In this document: positions 44,839 through 52,846 of the stretch, piece by piece | How positions within the stretch are numbered: position 1 is the stretch's first letter | How the letters are laid out: every line of letters begins with the position of its first letter | Origin: an uncultured bacterium | GTDB lineage: Bacteria > Cyanobacteriota > Vampirovibrionia > Gastranaerophilales > Gastranaerophilaceae | DNA length: 64,000 nucleotides | Direction: 5' to 3' | Assembly: GCA_949282215.1 (NCBI GenBank) | Contig: CASDPF010000011.1 | Span: 33,483 to 97,482 of the forward strand | The notes under the pieces: generated by a model | Databases searched by the model: none | What the model was told of the DNA's origin: nothing | The model's input: the letters and a program-made list of their open reading frames with translations, nothing else | Translations under genes and position numbers: made by a program

Positions 44839-45285
44839 TTAAGCTTCGTTCAGTTCTCTTCTGATATCATCTACTGTAACATGAAGTACAGGAGAATTTT
44901 CGTCTTTTCTTAGAACAACCGCTTTTATACCGGATTGTACAATAAATCTTTTGCAAAGAATACAAATAAAATTATGTCCCCAAATATACATAGTAGCATC
45001 TTTGCATCTATCCTGACCTGCTTGTATAATTGCATTTTGTTCAGCATGAATTGAACGGCAAGTTTCATAACAGGTACCTGATTTTATATTATGCTTGATA
45101 CGATAGCACTCACCTCGTTCCGCACAAGATTCCACTTTGGAAGGTGTACCGTTGTATCCGGTTGCTTTAATTTTTTTATCTTCTCCGACAATTACAGCAC
45201 CCACTTGTGCTCTTATACAATTAGAACGGCTTGCACAAGTTTTTGCAAGATCCAAAAAATAATCTTCCCACGATTTAATTTCCAT
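44839..45285 (-). CDS. dCMP deaminase (ComEB family)
   Basis: 148 residues. The zinc site is HAEQNAI (His80, catalytic Glu82) plus CILC (Cys108, Cys111), with Ile where Pro usually precedes the first Cys. CIRAQVGAVIV and GYNGTP near the N-terminus are typical of dCMP deaminases, as are the extra cysteines in CAERGECYR and CYETC. It converts dCMP to dUMP for dTTP synthesis. It follows the AICAR transformylase gene by 4 bp, so nucleotide-metabolism genes are paired. Confidence 0.9.
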   Translation of the reverse strand: MEIKSWEDYFLDLAKTCASRSNCIRAQVGAVIVGEDKKIKATGYNGTPSKVESCAERGECYRIKHNIKSGTCYETCRSIHAEQNAIIQAGQDRCKDATMYIWGHNFICILCKRFIVQSGIKAVVLRKDENSPVLHVTVDDIRRELNEA

Positions 45286-45289
45286 AATC

Positions 45290-46288
45290 TTAACTCCTTG
45301 AGTTTTTCACTCCGGTCATAATCATTGCTATATTATACTTATTTGCAAGGGCAATTATATCTGCATCTTTTGCTGAACCGCCTGGTTGAATTATCAATGA
45401 AATTCGACCTTGAGCTGCTGCATAAATTCCATCCACAGTCGGTAAGGTATTATCAAGCACCATAACTGCATCCTTTGATGTATCACAAGCCGTATTCAAG
45501 GCTTGCTCTACGCCTGCTACAGGATTTAAATGACCTTGTGAAATTGCTACTGTTTTAAAATTATTTGCAATGACAATAGAATTAGTTCTTGCGAACTTTG
45601 ATACTTTCCAAGCAAAAACCCCATCCTCTATCTGCTCTTTTGTAGGCTTTGCCTTTGTAACTATCTTGAAAGATTGTACAGGTAATTCACTCTTATTAAA
45701 ATCCTGAATCAATGTTCCGAACGGAGTGATTTTTACAATTTTATGCATATAGGCTTTTAATCTGTTCAACGGAGTATTTAACTTTACGATTTTTAAAAAT
45801 AAATTACTGCGAAGCAGTTGAAAAGCTTCTTCATCAAAATCAGGGGCAACTACAACTTTTACAGCCATAGAATTAATATGTTTAGCAACTTCAAAATCAA
45901 TTTTTTGAGAAAAACCAATAGTTCCAAAAAATGATGCAATTGGGTCGCAATCAAAAGCTTTATTATAAGCTTCCTCAATAGTACGGCCTAAAGCAACACC
46001 ACAGGGCATCGAATGTTGAACAATAGCAACGGCATTAACGTCAAAGAATTCACTTACAATATTTGTCACTTCAACAACATTATTCATTTCATTATAAGAG
46101 AGTTCTTTACCATCAATCACTTCATAATCAACCATTTGAGGAGATTTATAAAGCTCTGCTGCTTGTTGAGGGTTTTCGCCGTATTTTAACTCTCTGAATG
46201 TTCCAAATTCATACTCATCTTTTTTATACCAATCATTCGGATTTTCATTTGAATTTTCAAATATTCTTATATTAATTCGTTTTGCCAT
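45290..46288 (-). CDS. Stand-alone AICAR transformylase (PurH C-terminal domain only)
   Basis: 332 residues, corresponding to the AICAR formyltransferase half of PurH: FRELKYGENPQQAAELY at the start, DCDPIASFFGTIGFS, SQGHLNPVAGVEQAL, and QPGGSAKDADIIALANKYNIAMIMTGVKNSR at the end. The IMP cyclohydrolase (MGS) domain is absent, and the frame starts cleanly. The catalytic Lys-His pair of PurH appears here as Gln91-His92 (IVQHSMPCG), so Lys is replaced. A separate cyclohydrolase or a full PurH elsewhere would be needed for IMP synthesis. Activity is uncertain. Confidence 0.82.
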   Translation of the reverse strand: MAKRINIRIFENSNENPNDWYKKDEYEFGTFRELKYGENPQQAAELYKSPQMVDYEVIDGKELSYNEMNNVVEVTNIVSEFFDVNAVAIVQHSMPCGVALGRTIEEAYNKAFDCDPIASFFGTIGFSQKIDFEVAKHINSMAVKVVVAPDFDEEAFQLLRSNLFLKIVKLNTPLNRLKAYMHKIVKITPFGTLIQDFNKSELPVQSFKIVTKAKPTKEQIEDGVFAWKVSKFARTNSIVIANNFKTVAISQGHLNPVAGVEQALNTACDTSKDAVMVLDNTLPTVDGIYAAAQGRISLIIQPGGSAKDADIIALANKYNIAMIMTGVKNSRS

Positions 46289-46463
46289 AAATACCTCGCT
46301 ACCATATACAAAATTACCATAAAAAAAGATTTTATTTCAAGTTGAAACTTTTGTTACTTAGCATTTTGTAACCATAAGTACATAATTCAGCCCCTTTTGG
46401 TTGAAATAATTTTTTGTCTTTAATATAATTTTGTTGGCAATAATAAAAATAATAGAGGGAAAA

Positions 46464-47087
46464 ATGGCAACTAACAGAATGACAGAAGGTGTAGGTAAAA
46501 AAATTGTTGAAGCATTAAAACAGCAATCAGATATTGAAATTACACCTGTAAAAGAAGAAGATAATTTTTCAACTCCGGTATATGAAGTATCGGATGACAA
46601 TGAAGTCATTCAACCTCAGCAAAATATTCTTGCCGACGAAGTTGAAACTCCGGTAAATGAACATACTGAAACAGTTCATCCATCGTTTAATTTTGCAAAT
46701 TCTCAAAATATTAATGAAACATTTAACTCAACTTTAATGAGTTTTCAACAAAAAGAAAATATGCAGGCTATTGAAGATTTTGAATTGCCTCCGAATGTTG
46801 CAGTATTAAAACAACTCATTAACAAACTTCCATCAGGAGTCACAAAACAAACCGGAGCTCAGATAATCAAACAAACTATGGAAGCTCTTGGAATTTCAAT
46901 GACAGGAGTTTTGCAGGAAGCTCAACAGGTACAAGAAAGCCTAAACCAATCAGTTAGAGATTGTCAGACAAATATATTAGAATATAAAAAACAGATTTCT
47001 ATGCTTGAGACTCAAGCTCAAAAATATCAAAGACAATTTGCAACTGTCAATGATATCATTAGCTTATTTATTCAAACCAGTAAGTAA
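46464..47087 (+). CDS. Unknown coiled-coil protein
   Basis: 207 residues from ATG 46464 (GAGGGA 5 bp upstream; an in-frame extension has no SD). The first 100 residues are acidic and disordered. Then comes a conserved-looking helical segment (LPPNVAVLKQLINKLPSGVTKQTGAQIIKQTMEALGISMTGVLQEAQQ) and a C-terminal coiled coil (CQTNILEYKKQISMLETQAQKYQRQFATVNDIISLF). It looks like a cytoplasmic scaffold. It ends 3 bp from the convergent pilin gene. No family recognised. Confidence 0.7.
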   Translation: MATNRMTEGVGKKIVEALKQQSDIEITPVKEEDNFSTPVYEVSDDNEVIQPQQNILADEVETPVNEHTETVHPSFNFANSQNINETFNSTLMSFQQKENMQAIEDFELPPNVAVLKQLINKLPSGVTKQTGAQIIKQTMEALGISMTGVLQEAQQVQESLNQSVRDCQTNILEYKKQISMLETQAQKYQRQFATVNDIISLFIQTSK

Positions 47088-47089
47088 TA

Positions 47090-47800
47090 TTAATAGCTAA
47101 CTTTATATGGGTAGTCATCTGGAATTTTCCAATTATTTAGTTGAATTATAGCAGTGCAGTAATGGTTATTTACGCTGCCAACTTTGCAACCTGCATCTGC
47201 ATTATATAAAGAGTCTTTGTTCCCATCCCAGTTAAATTTATAAGGTTCAGGTCCTTTATTTAAGTGGAATGAACAACGGGTAGTACTGCAGGTCGGATTA
47301 TAATAAAACATAAATGCACATTTTCCTAAAGAATCAAATCTTCCAGAATATTTTTTTAAACAACGATTTGGGTCTCCCGGATAAAAAATTAAATCAGACA
47401 TATAGTCACCTCTAGCAGCTGCCATTGCACTACCGTCAGCAAAATATACCATCAAACGGCCTTCATCACTTAGTGTTTCTGTTTTTACAACTTTCATATA
47501 AGGCCTTAAATATTTATTAAACCATCTTTCTTGGTTTGAAGATCCCTGTACAGGATTTCCGTCTTTATCAAATTCTGCACCATGTAAACCTGCCTCATAC
47601 CAATCCTTTTTATCACCATAATCTACTTCAGCCATTTTTATTGCCTGATTTATCGCTGAATAAAATTTCATTAATCTTGTCTCGACTACTCTATTGTTAT
47701 TTTTTTGTATAAGTGTAGGCATTGTCATTGCAGCAACAATTCCAATTATACCTAAGGTTATTAGCACTTCTGCTAAGGTAAAAGCATTTTTCTTTTTCAT
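47090..47800 (-). CDS. Type IV pilin-like protein, leader class, Ala at -1
   Basis: 236 residues. MKKKNA/FTLAEVLITLGIIG prepilin signal with Ala at -1. The first 60 residues are close to the 7.1 kb pilin, the rest diverges. The end is WKIPDDYPYKVSY with the shared W-x4-DYP motif. Cysteine pairs occur in NPTCSTTRC and the AGCKVGSVNNHYC stretch. RBS CGGAGG is 5 bp before the ATG. Preceded by leader copy 3, and just downstream of another leader-class pilin, an evident tandem duplication. Confidence 0.9.
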   Translation of the reverse strand: MKKKNAFTLAEVLITLGIIGIVAAMTMPTLIQKNNNRVVETRLMKFYSAINQAIKMAEVDYGDKKDWYEAGLHGAEFDKDGNPVQGSSNQERWFNKYLRPYMKVVKTETLSDEGRLMVYFADGSAMAAARGDYMSDLIFYPGDPNRCLKKYSGRFDSLGKCAFMFYYNPTCSTTRCSFHLNKGPEPYKFNWDGNKDSLYNADAGCKVGSVNNHYCTAIIQLNNWKIPDDYPYKVSY

Positions 47801-48020
47801 AAGTCCTCCGTTTATTTTTATTGCCTCTATTTCAAAATTTTTACATCACAAATCACCGTGTCTTTTGGCACGGCTTGTTTTTTTGCTCTTTTTTATCAAA
47901 TCGGAGGTCTAAGTCGGAAATGCTTGACTTATCTGTTAGTCGGTAGCCCCCCCCCCCGAAATTCTATCTATTTGCAGTTTTTGCATACATTCCTCCTTCT
48001 TTTGTTGTATAATTATTATA
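47801..48020 (-). promoter_or_regulatory. Pilin 5' leader, copy 3
   Basis: Minus strand: -10 TATAAT (48015-48020) without a good -35, AGGAGG, 16-codon upstream ORF (47936-47986), exact G11 (47947-47957), TAAGTC-AAGCATTTCC-GACTTA stem-loop, CCTCCG (anti-SD complement at 47902-47907), hairpin CCGTG-8 nt-CACGG (47856-47873), pilin SD (47805-47810). Nearly identical to copy 4 one kilobase away. Between this leader and the next pilin lies only a terminator hairpin. Confidence 0.75.
47936..47986 (-). CDS. Leader peptide (uORF) of pilin leader copy 3
   Basis: 16 residues, MQKLQIDRISGGGATD, SD AGGAGG 5 nt upstream. As in copies 2 and 4, the glycine codons come from the 11-G tract, and one added G would give a peptide about 29 residues longer, ending KPCQKTR. 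Confidence 0.4.
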   Translation of the reverse strand: MQKLQIDRISGGGATD

Positions 48021-48058
48021 ACATATTTTTGTATATTTTTGAAGTCTTTTAAATTTTT

Positions 48059-48090
48059 AAGGGGGCTGAGTTTTATAACTCAGCCCCCTT
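48059..48090. terminator. Intrinsic terminator between tandem pilins
   Basis: AAGGGGGCTGAGTT-TTAT-AACTCAGCCCCCTT, a 14-bp stem. It ends the 48.1 kb pilin transcript before leader copy 3, so the two tandem pilins are separate units. Confidence 0.8.
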
Positions 48091-48108
48091 TGTTATTCTT
48101 TCAAGTAA

Positions 48109-48807
48109 TTATTTACACTTCGTCTTTCCGTTATAATTTAAATCCTTACACTTCAAATAATCCTTGTTTCCATTCTCAATAAACCAATTTGTACAGGTAT
48201 AACCATTCTTATCCAAACAGAAAGATTTAAACAGACTCTGCTTATTAGCCAATGTCTCATCCCAGCCAGATGGTCGAATACCATTAACGGATTTAAAATA
48301 GTAAAAATAAAAGAAATCGTTACCCAATTGATTAGGTTTTTTCCAACCATTTAAATCTACATATATCTGAAACCAACAGGTATCATTAGTGAACTGAAAC
48401 ATCATAATTGCTCCATCAGGTAATAAAAAACTTGCTCTTGTAGTTGCATTAGCCCATGTATTATAATTTTCACCAGTGGATGATTTATACATTACACTAG
48501 GAAAACATGATTTTAAATCCTCTTCACAAGTTTTTATTGATTTAAATTGCTCTTTATATCTTTCCATCAATAACGTTGAATTTGTCTGCTGATCATCTGT
48601 CCATTCCCAACCTTCTACAGGTCCATATTCTTGTTCCAAGCTCAATGTTGCTTGCAGTAGTTGGGAATATATTTTCTTTAAATGAGTATAATCTGATTTG
48701 TCTTGATACTTTTGTATCAAAGTCGGTAATGTCATTGCCGCTACGACTCCGATTATTCCTAATGTGATTAGCACTTCTGCTAAGGTAAAAGCATTTCTCT
48801 TTTTCAT
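48109..48807 (-). CDS. Type IV pilin-like protein, leader class, Ala at -1
   Basis: 232 residues from ATG 48807 (CGGAGG 6 bp upstream); the frame runs 17 codons further up into the leader but without an SD. MKKRNA/FTLAEVLITLGIIG signal. The globular part keeps FQIYVDLNGWKKPNQLGNDFFYF, the VDlNG-PNqLG-DfF element shared by these pilins. The C-terminus differs: a short Cys/Lys-rich tail (YTCTNWF, YLKCKDLNYNGKTKCK) replaces the W-x4-DYP ending. Confidence 0.88.
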   Translation of the reverse strand: MKKRNAFTLAEVLITLGIIGVVAAMTLPTLIQKYQDKSDYTHLKKIYSQLLQATLSLEQEYGPVEGWEWTDDQQTNSTLLMERYKEQFKSIKTCEEDLKSCFPSVMYKSSTGENYNTWANATTRASFLLPDGAIMMFQFTNDTCWFQIYVDLNGWKKPNQLGNDFFYFYYFKSVNGIRPSGWDETLANKQSLFKSFCLDKNGYTCTNWFIENGNKDYLKCKDLNYNGKTKCK

Positions 48808-49050
48808 AAATCCTCCGTTTATTTTTCTTGCATGTATCTCACAAATTTTGCACAACAAATCACCGTGTCTGTTGGCACGGCTTACTTTTCAGCTTATTTT
48901 CGTCAAATCGGAGGTATAAGTCGGAAATGCTTGATTTATCTGTTAGTCGGTAGCCCCCCCCCCCGAAATTCTATCTATATAAGCTTTTTGCATACGTCCT
49001 CCTTTTCCTGTTTATTATATTCATTATAACATATAGCTCAGCAATTTACA
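48808..49050 (-). promoter_or_regulatory. Pilin 5' leader, copy 4
   Basis: Minus strand: -35 TTGTAA (49045-49050), 17-bp spacer, -10 TATAAT (49022-49027), AAGGAGG, 16-codon upstream ORF (48943-48993), exact G11 (48954-48964), CAAGCATTTCCGACTTA block, CCTCCG (48909-48914) complementary to the pilin SD (48812-48817), hairpin CCGTG-8 nt-CACGG (48863-48880). The promoter overlaps an inverted repeat (ATAGCTCAGCAA/TTGCTGAGCTAT) that may be the terminator of the upstream gene. Confidence 0.75.
48943..48993 (-). CDS. Leader peptide (uORF) of pilin leader copy 4
   Basis: 16 residues, MQKAYIDRISGGGATD, with AAGGAGG 6 nt upstream of the ATG. It keeps the IDRISGGGAT core of the other two copies while residues 4-6 vary. 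Confidence 0.4.
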   Translation of the reverse strand: MQKAYIDRISGGGATD

Positions 49051-49072
49051 ACTTGCTGAGCTATATTTAAAT

Positions 49073-49399
49073 CTATTGATATGAAAATGCTTGTTGAATA
49101 TTTTTATCAACTCTCGCTCGACAGGAGTTATATTCTGTTTCTACCATTTTCAGCTTAGTTTGATATTGAAGCATTTGCTGTTCTAATTTCTGATCTAACA
49201 ACTTTAATTTAGCTTGACGCTGGTTAAGGGTCTTTACTATCGGATTATCCGAGTCATAGTCATTACCTACTTGCATTAAATCATTACAAGATGTCATCAA
49301 TTCCGAACGTGTCTGAGTAATTAATTGGATTTTGTATTCTAAATCCATCCTTACATTGTTCAGATACTGCATTCTAATTGTATCAACTATGAGACCCAT
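49073..49399 (-). CDS. Small coiled-coil protein, unknown
   Basis: 108 residues, helical throughout, with a heptad-rich stretch (AKLKLLDQKLEQQMLQYQTKLKMVETEYNSCRARV). RBS GAAGGA is 8 bp before the ATG. It follows the 90-residue gene by 12 bp. Size and coiled-coil nature recall FliJ/SctO stalks or small export substrates, but no signature is seen. It lies just downstream of the hydrophobic and repeat proteins discussed as possible export substrates. Confidence 0.65.
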   Translation of the reverse strand: MGLIVDTIRMQYLNNVRMDLEYKIQLITQTRSELMTSCNDLMQVGNDYDSDNPIVKTLNQRQAKLKLLDQKLEQQMLQYQTKLKMVETEYNSCRARVDKNIQQAFSYQ

Positions 49400-49411
49400 T
49401 TTCTATTCCTT

Positions 49412-49684
49412 CTATCTTGTTTCGTTAAGGTTATTCCCTTTCAAGAAGCTATGTTGATTATTTTCTGCAATCAACTGTTCCATTTTCTGAAACTGGTGTC
49501 TGTGATAATTCAATCTGTACTGAGCCATCTTTAATTTCTTTTTCATCGTTAAGAAATCTTTTAAACCTTCTACGATAGAATTTATCAGAGCTTTGATAGG
49601 GCTTTTCCTTATCAGGAAATTCCTTGAATATATCAGGAAATCTATTATCCTTTTTATATTCATTACTAAAGTATCTCGAAGCAT
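49412..49684 (-). CDS. Small basic protein, unknown
   Basis: 90 residues, strongly basic, with an N-terminal amphipathic/hydrophobic stretch (NIKRIIDFLIYSRNFLI) and a basic helical middle (FLTMKKKLKMAQYRLNYHRHQFQKMEQLI). AAGGAG 5 bp before the ATG supports the start. Co-transcribed with the next gene. No family recognised. The 292 bp upstream (49685-49976) contain no convincing gene; short frames there have no SD. Confidence 0.6.
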   Translation of the reverse strand: MLRDTLVMNIKRIIDFLIYSRNFLIRKSPIKALINSIVEGLKDFLTMKKKLKMAQYRLNYHRHQFQKMEQLIAENNQHSFLKGNNLNETR

Positions 49685-49976
49685 TTTTCTCCTTACACTT
49701 TAGTTCTACATGTATATAAAAACAATCGGGCGAAATTTATTGCCTTTTATGTAAAGTTTTTTAACATGTCTTAACTAAAGTGGTTATCTGTTTACTCTTG
49801 ATGTATCAGCACTTTTGGAAAATGACATTTCATCACATTCCTTTTTATTTAACGGAAAGTTTGGCTGAAACTTTAACGCAGAAAGCGTATGCGAAAATAA
49901 TCCGCAATAAAATTTTACAATTCTTCCTGCTACACTACACACTATATTTTCTTTTTGACTATATTTTCTCATAATT

Positions 49977-50795
49977 CTATAAGTTCTGGATAGCTTTACT
50001 ATCGCCATCAATTGATTCTTTAAGCATTTTCTTAACAACATCGCCCTGAGTATCAAGCATTTTACAAACGGTTTCAATATTTCGAACCTTATTTGAAAGT
50101 ATGGTATCAGCATTAGCGGTAATATTACCGGTTACATTTTGGTAAGCAGCTAATGCTGCAGATGTTGTACCCTGCATCAAGTTACCCATTACAATCGCAG
50201 GAAGTCCGTATTCACCCAAATAAGGAGCAGCAGCCTGCATGATACCGCCCCATCCTGAAATAACACTTGCTACAGGGAGTACAATATTACGCCCGAGCCA
50301 TCCATATCCGTTGGCTGAACCGACACCGTAAGCGGCAGCACTTGCAACATCAGCAATCCCGCCTAAGCTTGAGGCATAACCAGTTGCAACACCGCTTGTA
50401 CTCGTGCCCCAACCGGTAATTGAAGCTGCACCGCCTGTAGCACTTCCGCCTAACCCCCAAGATATTGGAGCTGCACCGCTTGGGAAACCTGAATAATTAT
50501 ACAATGAATCTATACCATAGGCTGATCCGCCTGAAAATGGAGAATAATAAGACGTACCTGCAACATTCATTGATTCCGATGCACCAAAAACATTAGCAAA
50601 AGAGGATGGTGCAAGCAAACTTGCCATTCTGTATAAGAAACTTCCTGTCATCTCAAAACCGGTACCTGAACCGCTTCCTGATACAGTTAAATCTCTTAAC
50701 TTATCATAAGTTTCAAATAACTGAGCTTTAGCGTCACCGCTTGCTGAGCCGAATTTGTTTGCTATTACCAGATAACTATCGTTTTTGTATGCCAT
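49977..50795 (-). CDS. Gly/Ala/Ser-rich hydrophobic protein, possible export-system substrate
   Basis: 272 residues. A polar N-terminal 40 residues (MAYKNDSYLVIANKFGSASGDAKAQLFETYDKLRDL) is followed by a long small-residue-rich stretch (60-190), then hydrophobic helices (NIVLPVASVISGWGGIMQAA, GLPAIVMGNLMQGTTSAALAA) and a helical C-terminus. There is no Sec signal. This layout is compatible with a type III translocator- or pore-like protein, but there is no family match. RBS is poor. The neighbour is the 599-residue repeat protein 42 bp upstream. Confidence 0.6.
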   Translation of the reverse strand: MAYKNDSYLVIANKFGSASGDAKAQLFETYDKLRDLTVSGSGSGTGFEMTGSFLYRMASLLAPSSFANVFGASESMNVAGTSYYSPFSGGSAYGIDSLYNYSGFPSGAAPISWGLGGSATGGAASITGWGTSTSGVATGYASSLGGIADVASAAAYGVGSANGYGWLGRNIVLPVASVISGWGGIMQAAAPYLGEYGLPAIVMGNLMQGTTSAALAAYQNVTGNITANADTILSNKVRNIETVCKMLDTQGDVVKKMLKESIDGDSKAIQNL

Positions 50796-50837
50796 TTGTA
50801 CCTCTTAATTATTTTCCAAACTGTTTTACTAAACAGA

Positions 50838-52637
50838 TTATTCAAAAGTCTTAAATGTAGACTCGATATTTTTATCAATAACTTTCTTAACAGCTTCCAT
50901 TTCTGTTTGAAGAGCTTCCTGTTCAGTATCAAGCTGACGTAATCTTAATTCAAGAGTACGGTCTTCTTGTTGAATTCTTTCTGTTCTTGCGTTTATATCT
51001 TGAATTGCTTTTTCATAGACCTGCATATCATAGTTATACTGGTTCATTGCGTCCTGATAAGCATCCTGATCGGTTTCTGTCTCAGTATTCAAATAATATG
51101 TAACTGAAGAATCCTGATATCTGATAGTTTGAGGACGCCCTTGTTCATCCAAATCTACCATAGCCTTTTCGGTTCTTTCAATTTTTTCTTGTACATTTTT
51201 TGCTACATAGTAAGTCAATTTATCTTGATTTTCTGTAGGCAAAGATTGATCAGGACCGCTTATTGCGGAACTTGTTAAATCTTGTGCACAAGCAAAGCGA
51301 GTCTCACCTTGCCATTCCCAAGTATAAATATCCTCAGGATCTGCAAGTGCGATATTTGAATCAGGCCAATCTTTCAAAATCTGTTCATAAGCAGTCTTCA
51401 ATTCAGGATCAGCAGGATCATATTTCTCTAACTTACAGTTGCCAACATAGGTAGGAACTCCCGATTCTACATAATAATCAGTCAAATCACCCGCTGTATC
51501 ATCTGCAAGCCCGGATAAAGATGTAAAGTGAATTCTGCCATCCTCATCGGTATAACATCCTAAATCGTCTATATTTTTACTCATTGAAGGATAATCTTCA
51601 ACTAACTTATCATAGACTTTTTTCTGCTCCAGATTAGTCGGATCATACTTACTTACCTGATTACCATTAACAGTATAAGTCAGATTACCTGTAGGTTCAG
51701 TTGTAACAATATCACCTCTGGTGGCTGTACCATCTACAATCGTATCAGTATTAGGATCTATATATCTGTCTTTAATATCACCTGCACCTTGCAATTCGGT
51801 TTCAGATACAAAGTGTAAATTTCCATCAGCATCTGTATATGTCTTAGCATCAGCTTCTGACATATCAGGGTATTGAGCTGCTAATCTGTCGTAAGCAGCT
51901 TTTTGTACAGGATCTGCAGCATCATAATCATTTACATTAAACCCGTTAACTGTATAAGTTTCATTTCCAGGTGTCCCGGCTGTTGTAATATTAGCTCTTT
52001 GAACAGTTGCTTCAGATGCCGTACCGGTCTGAACGTATCTGTCTTTGATATCACCTGTTCCTTCCAACTCGGTTCTTGATACAAAGTGCATACTTCCATC
52101 AGCATCCGTATAGGTCATCATATCATTTGGATCCATATCAGGATACTGTGCGACTAATTGATCAAAATTATTTTTCTGATTTGCATTAGCAGGATCATAA
52201 GTTGTTACATTATAACCGTTTACCGTATATGTAGGTTGTTCTACAGTATCAATATCATCTCTTGATATAACATCCTTTGTCGAAACATCATCTTGAACAA
52301 CTTGAGGATTTGCTAATTTATTTTGAACACCACGATAAATATCTGCAAAATGGAAATGTGTAACAAGATAATTATAACCGTCAGGATCATTCTGTAATTC
52401 TGTCATACTGGAAATTTCTTCAGCTTCAGTTCCATCAGTATAAGTATATTTTAATTCTGTATAATCCTGAGTACTAGGAGCAGTAGGAACTTCCAATGCT
52501 AACAAGTCATTAAATGTATTTGCACTCTGATTTGCAAGTGCCGTACGTGCTTGGTTAATCTGTTGTCCTTCATATTCCACATTAGTTTTTCTTGCGGTCA
52601 AACCTAAATATCTTGCCTGTGAAGCTGCCATACCCAT
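50838..52637 (-). CDS. Repeat protein with four DxDG modules, unknown
   Basis: 599 residues. The N-terminus (MAASQARYLGLTARKTNVEYEGQQINQARTALANQSA) is helical and amphipathic with no Sec signal. Four modules of about 65 residues follow (137-201, 228-292, 320-390, 397-455), each with a YTVNG start, a YDP/YDA turn, a tyrosine-proline-acidic segment and, in the first three, YTD-x-DG-x-x-HF. The C-terminal 130 residues are coiled coil with TERIQQEDRTLELRLRQLD. RBS GAGAG is weak. The DxDG turns could bind calcium. Function unknown. Confidence 0.7.
   Translation of the reverse strand: MGMAASQARYLGLTARKTNVEYEGQQINQARTALANQSANTFNDLLALEVPTAPSTQDYTELKYTYTDGTEAEEISSMTELQNDPDGYNYLVTHFHFADIYRGVQNKLANPQVVQDDVSTKDVISRDDIDTVEQPTYTVNGYNVTTYDPANANQKNNFDQLVAQYPDMDPNDMMTYTDADGSMHFVSRTELEGTGDIKDRYVQTGTASEATVQRANITTAGTPGNETYTVNGFNVNDYDAADPVQKAAYDRLAAQYPDMSEADAKTYTDADGNLHFVSETELQGAGDIKDRYIDPNTDTIVDGTATRGDIVTTEPTGNLTYTVNGNQVSKYDPTNLEQKKVYDKLVEDYPSMSKNIDDLGCYTDEDGRIHFTSLSGLADDTAGDLTDYYVESGVPTYVGNCKLEKYDPADPELKTAYEQILKDWPDSNIALADPEDIYTWEWQGETRFACAQDLTSSAISGPDQSLPTENQDKLTYYVAKNVQEKIERTEKAMVDLDEQGRPQTIRYQDSSVTYYLNTETETDQDAYQDAMNQYNYDMQVYEKAIQDINARTERIQQEDRTLELRLRQLDTEQEALQTEMEAVKKVIDKNIESTFKTFE
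51273..52229 (-). repeat. Four tandem modules inside the 599-residue protein
   Basis: Direct protein repeats of about 65-90 residues including spacers. The first two are most alike (YDPANANQK/YDAADPVQK, ending ELxGxGDIKDRY). The fourth is the most degenerate and lacks DxDG. Confidence 0.8.
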
Positions 52638-52816
52638 AAGCTGCTCTCCTCTACATATCTAATTTGTCTACTACATTAATTGTTATAATTATCTTTTTTA
52701 AAAAGTCAACATAACTACAATAAATTATACGGCAAGATATTATATTTTATACAATCAAATCAATAAAAATCATTCATCCGGAGGAGTGTATTCATTAAAA
52801 ATAATATTTTTATTCT

Positions 52817-52846
52817 AAAAAAATGCCGGATAACCGGCATTTTTTA
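52817..52846 (-). terminator. Intrinsic terminator
   Basis: AAAAAATGCCGG-ATAA-CCGGCATTTTTT, overlapping the stop codon of the 52844 gene. It could also end transcription from the other side. Confidence 0.85.

Noticed and set aside
49685..49976. Short frames in the 292-bp gap (64 residues on the plus strand, 109 on the minus strand)
   Set aside because: No SD, composition unlike coding DNA, and the minus-strand frame overlaps the 272-residue gene out of phase.
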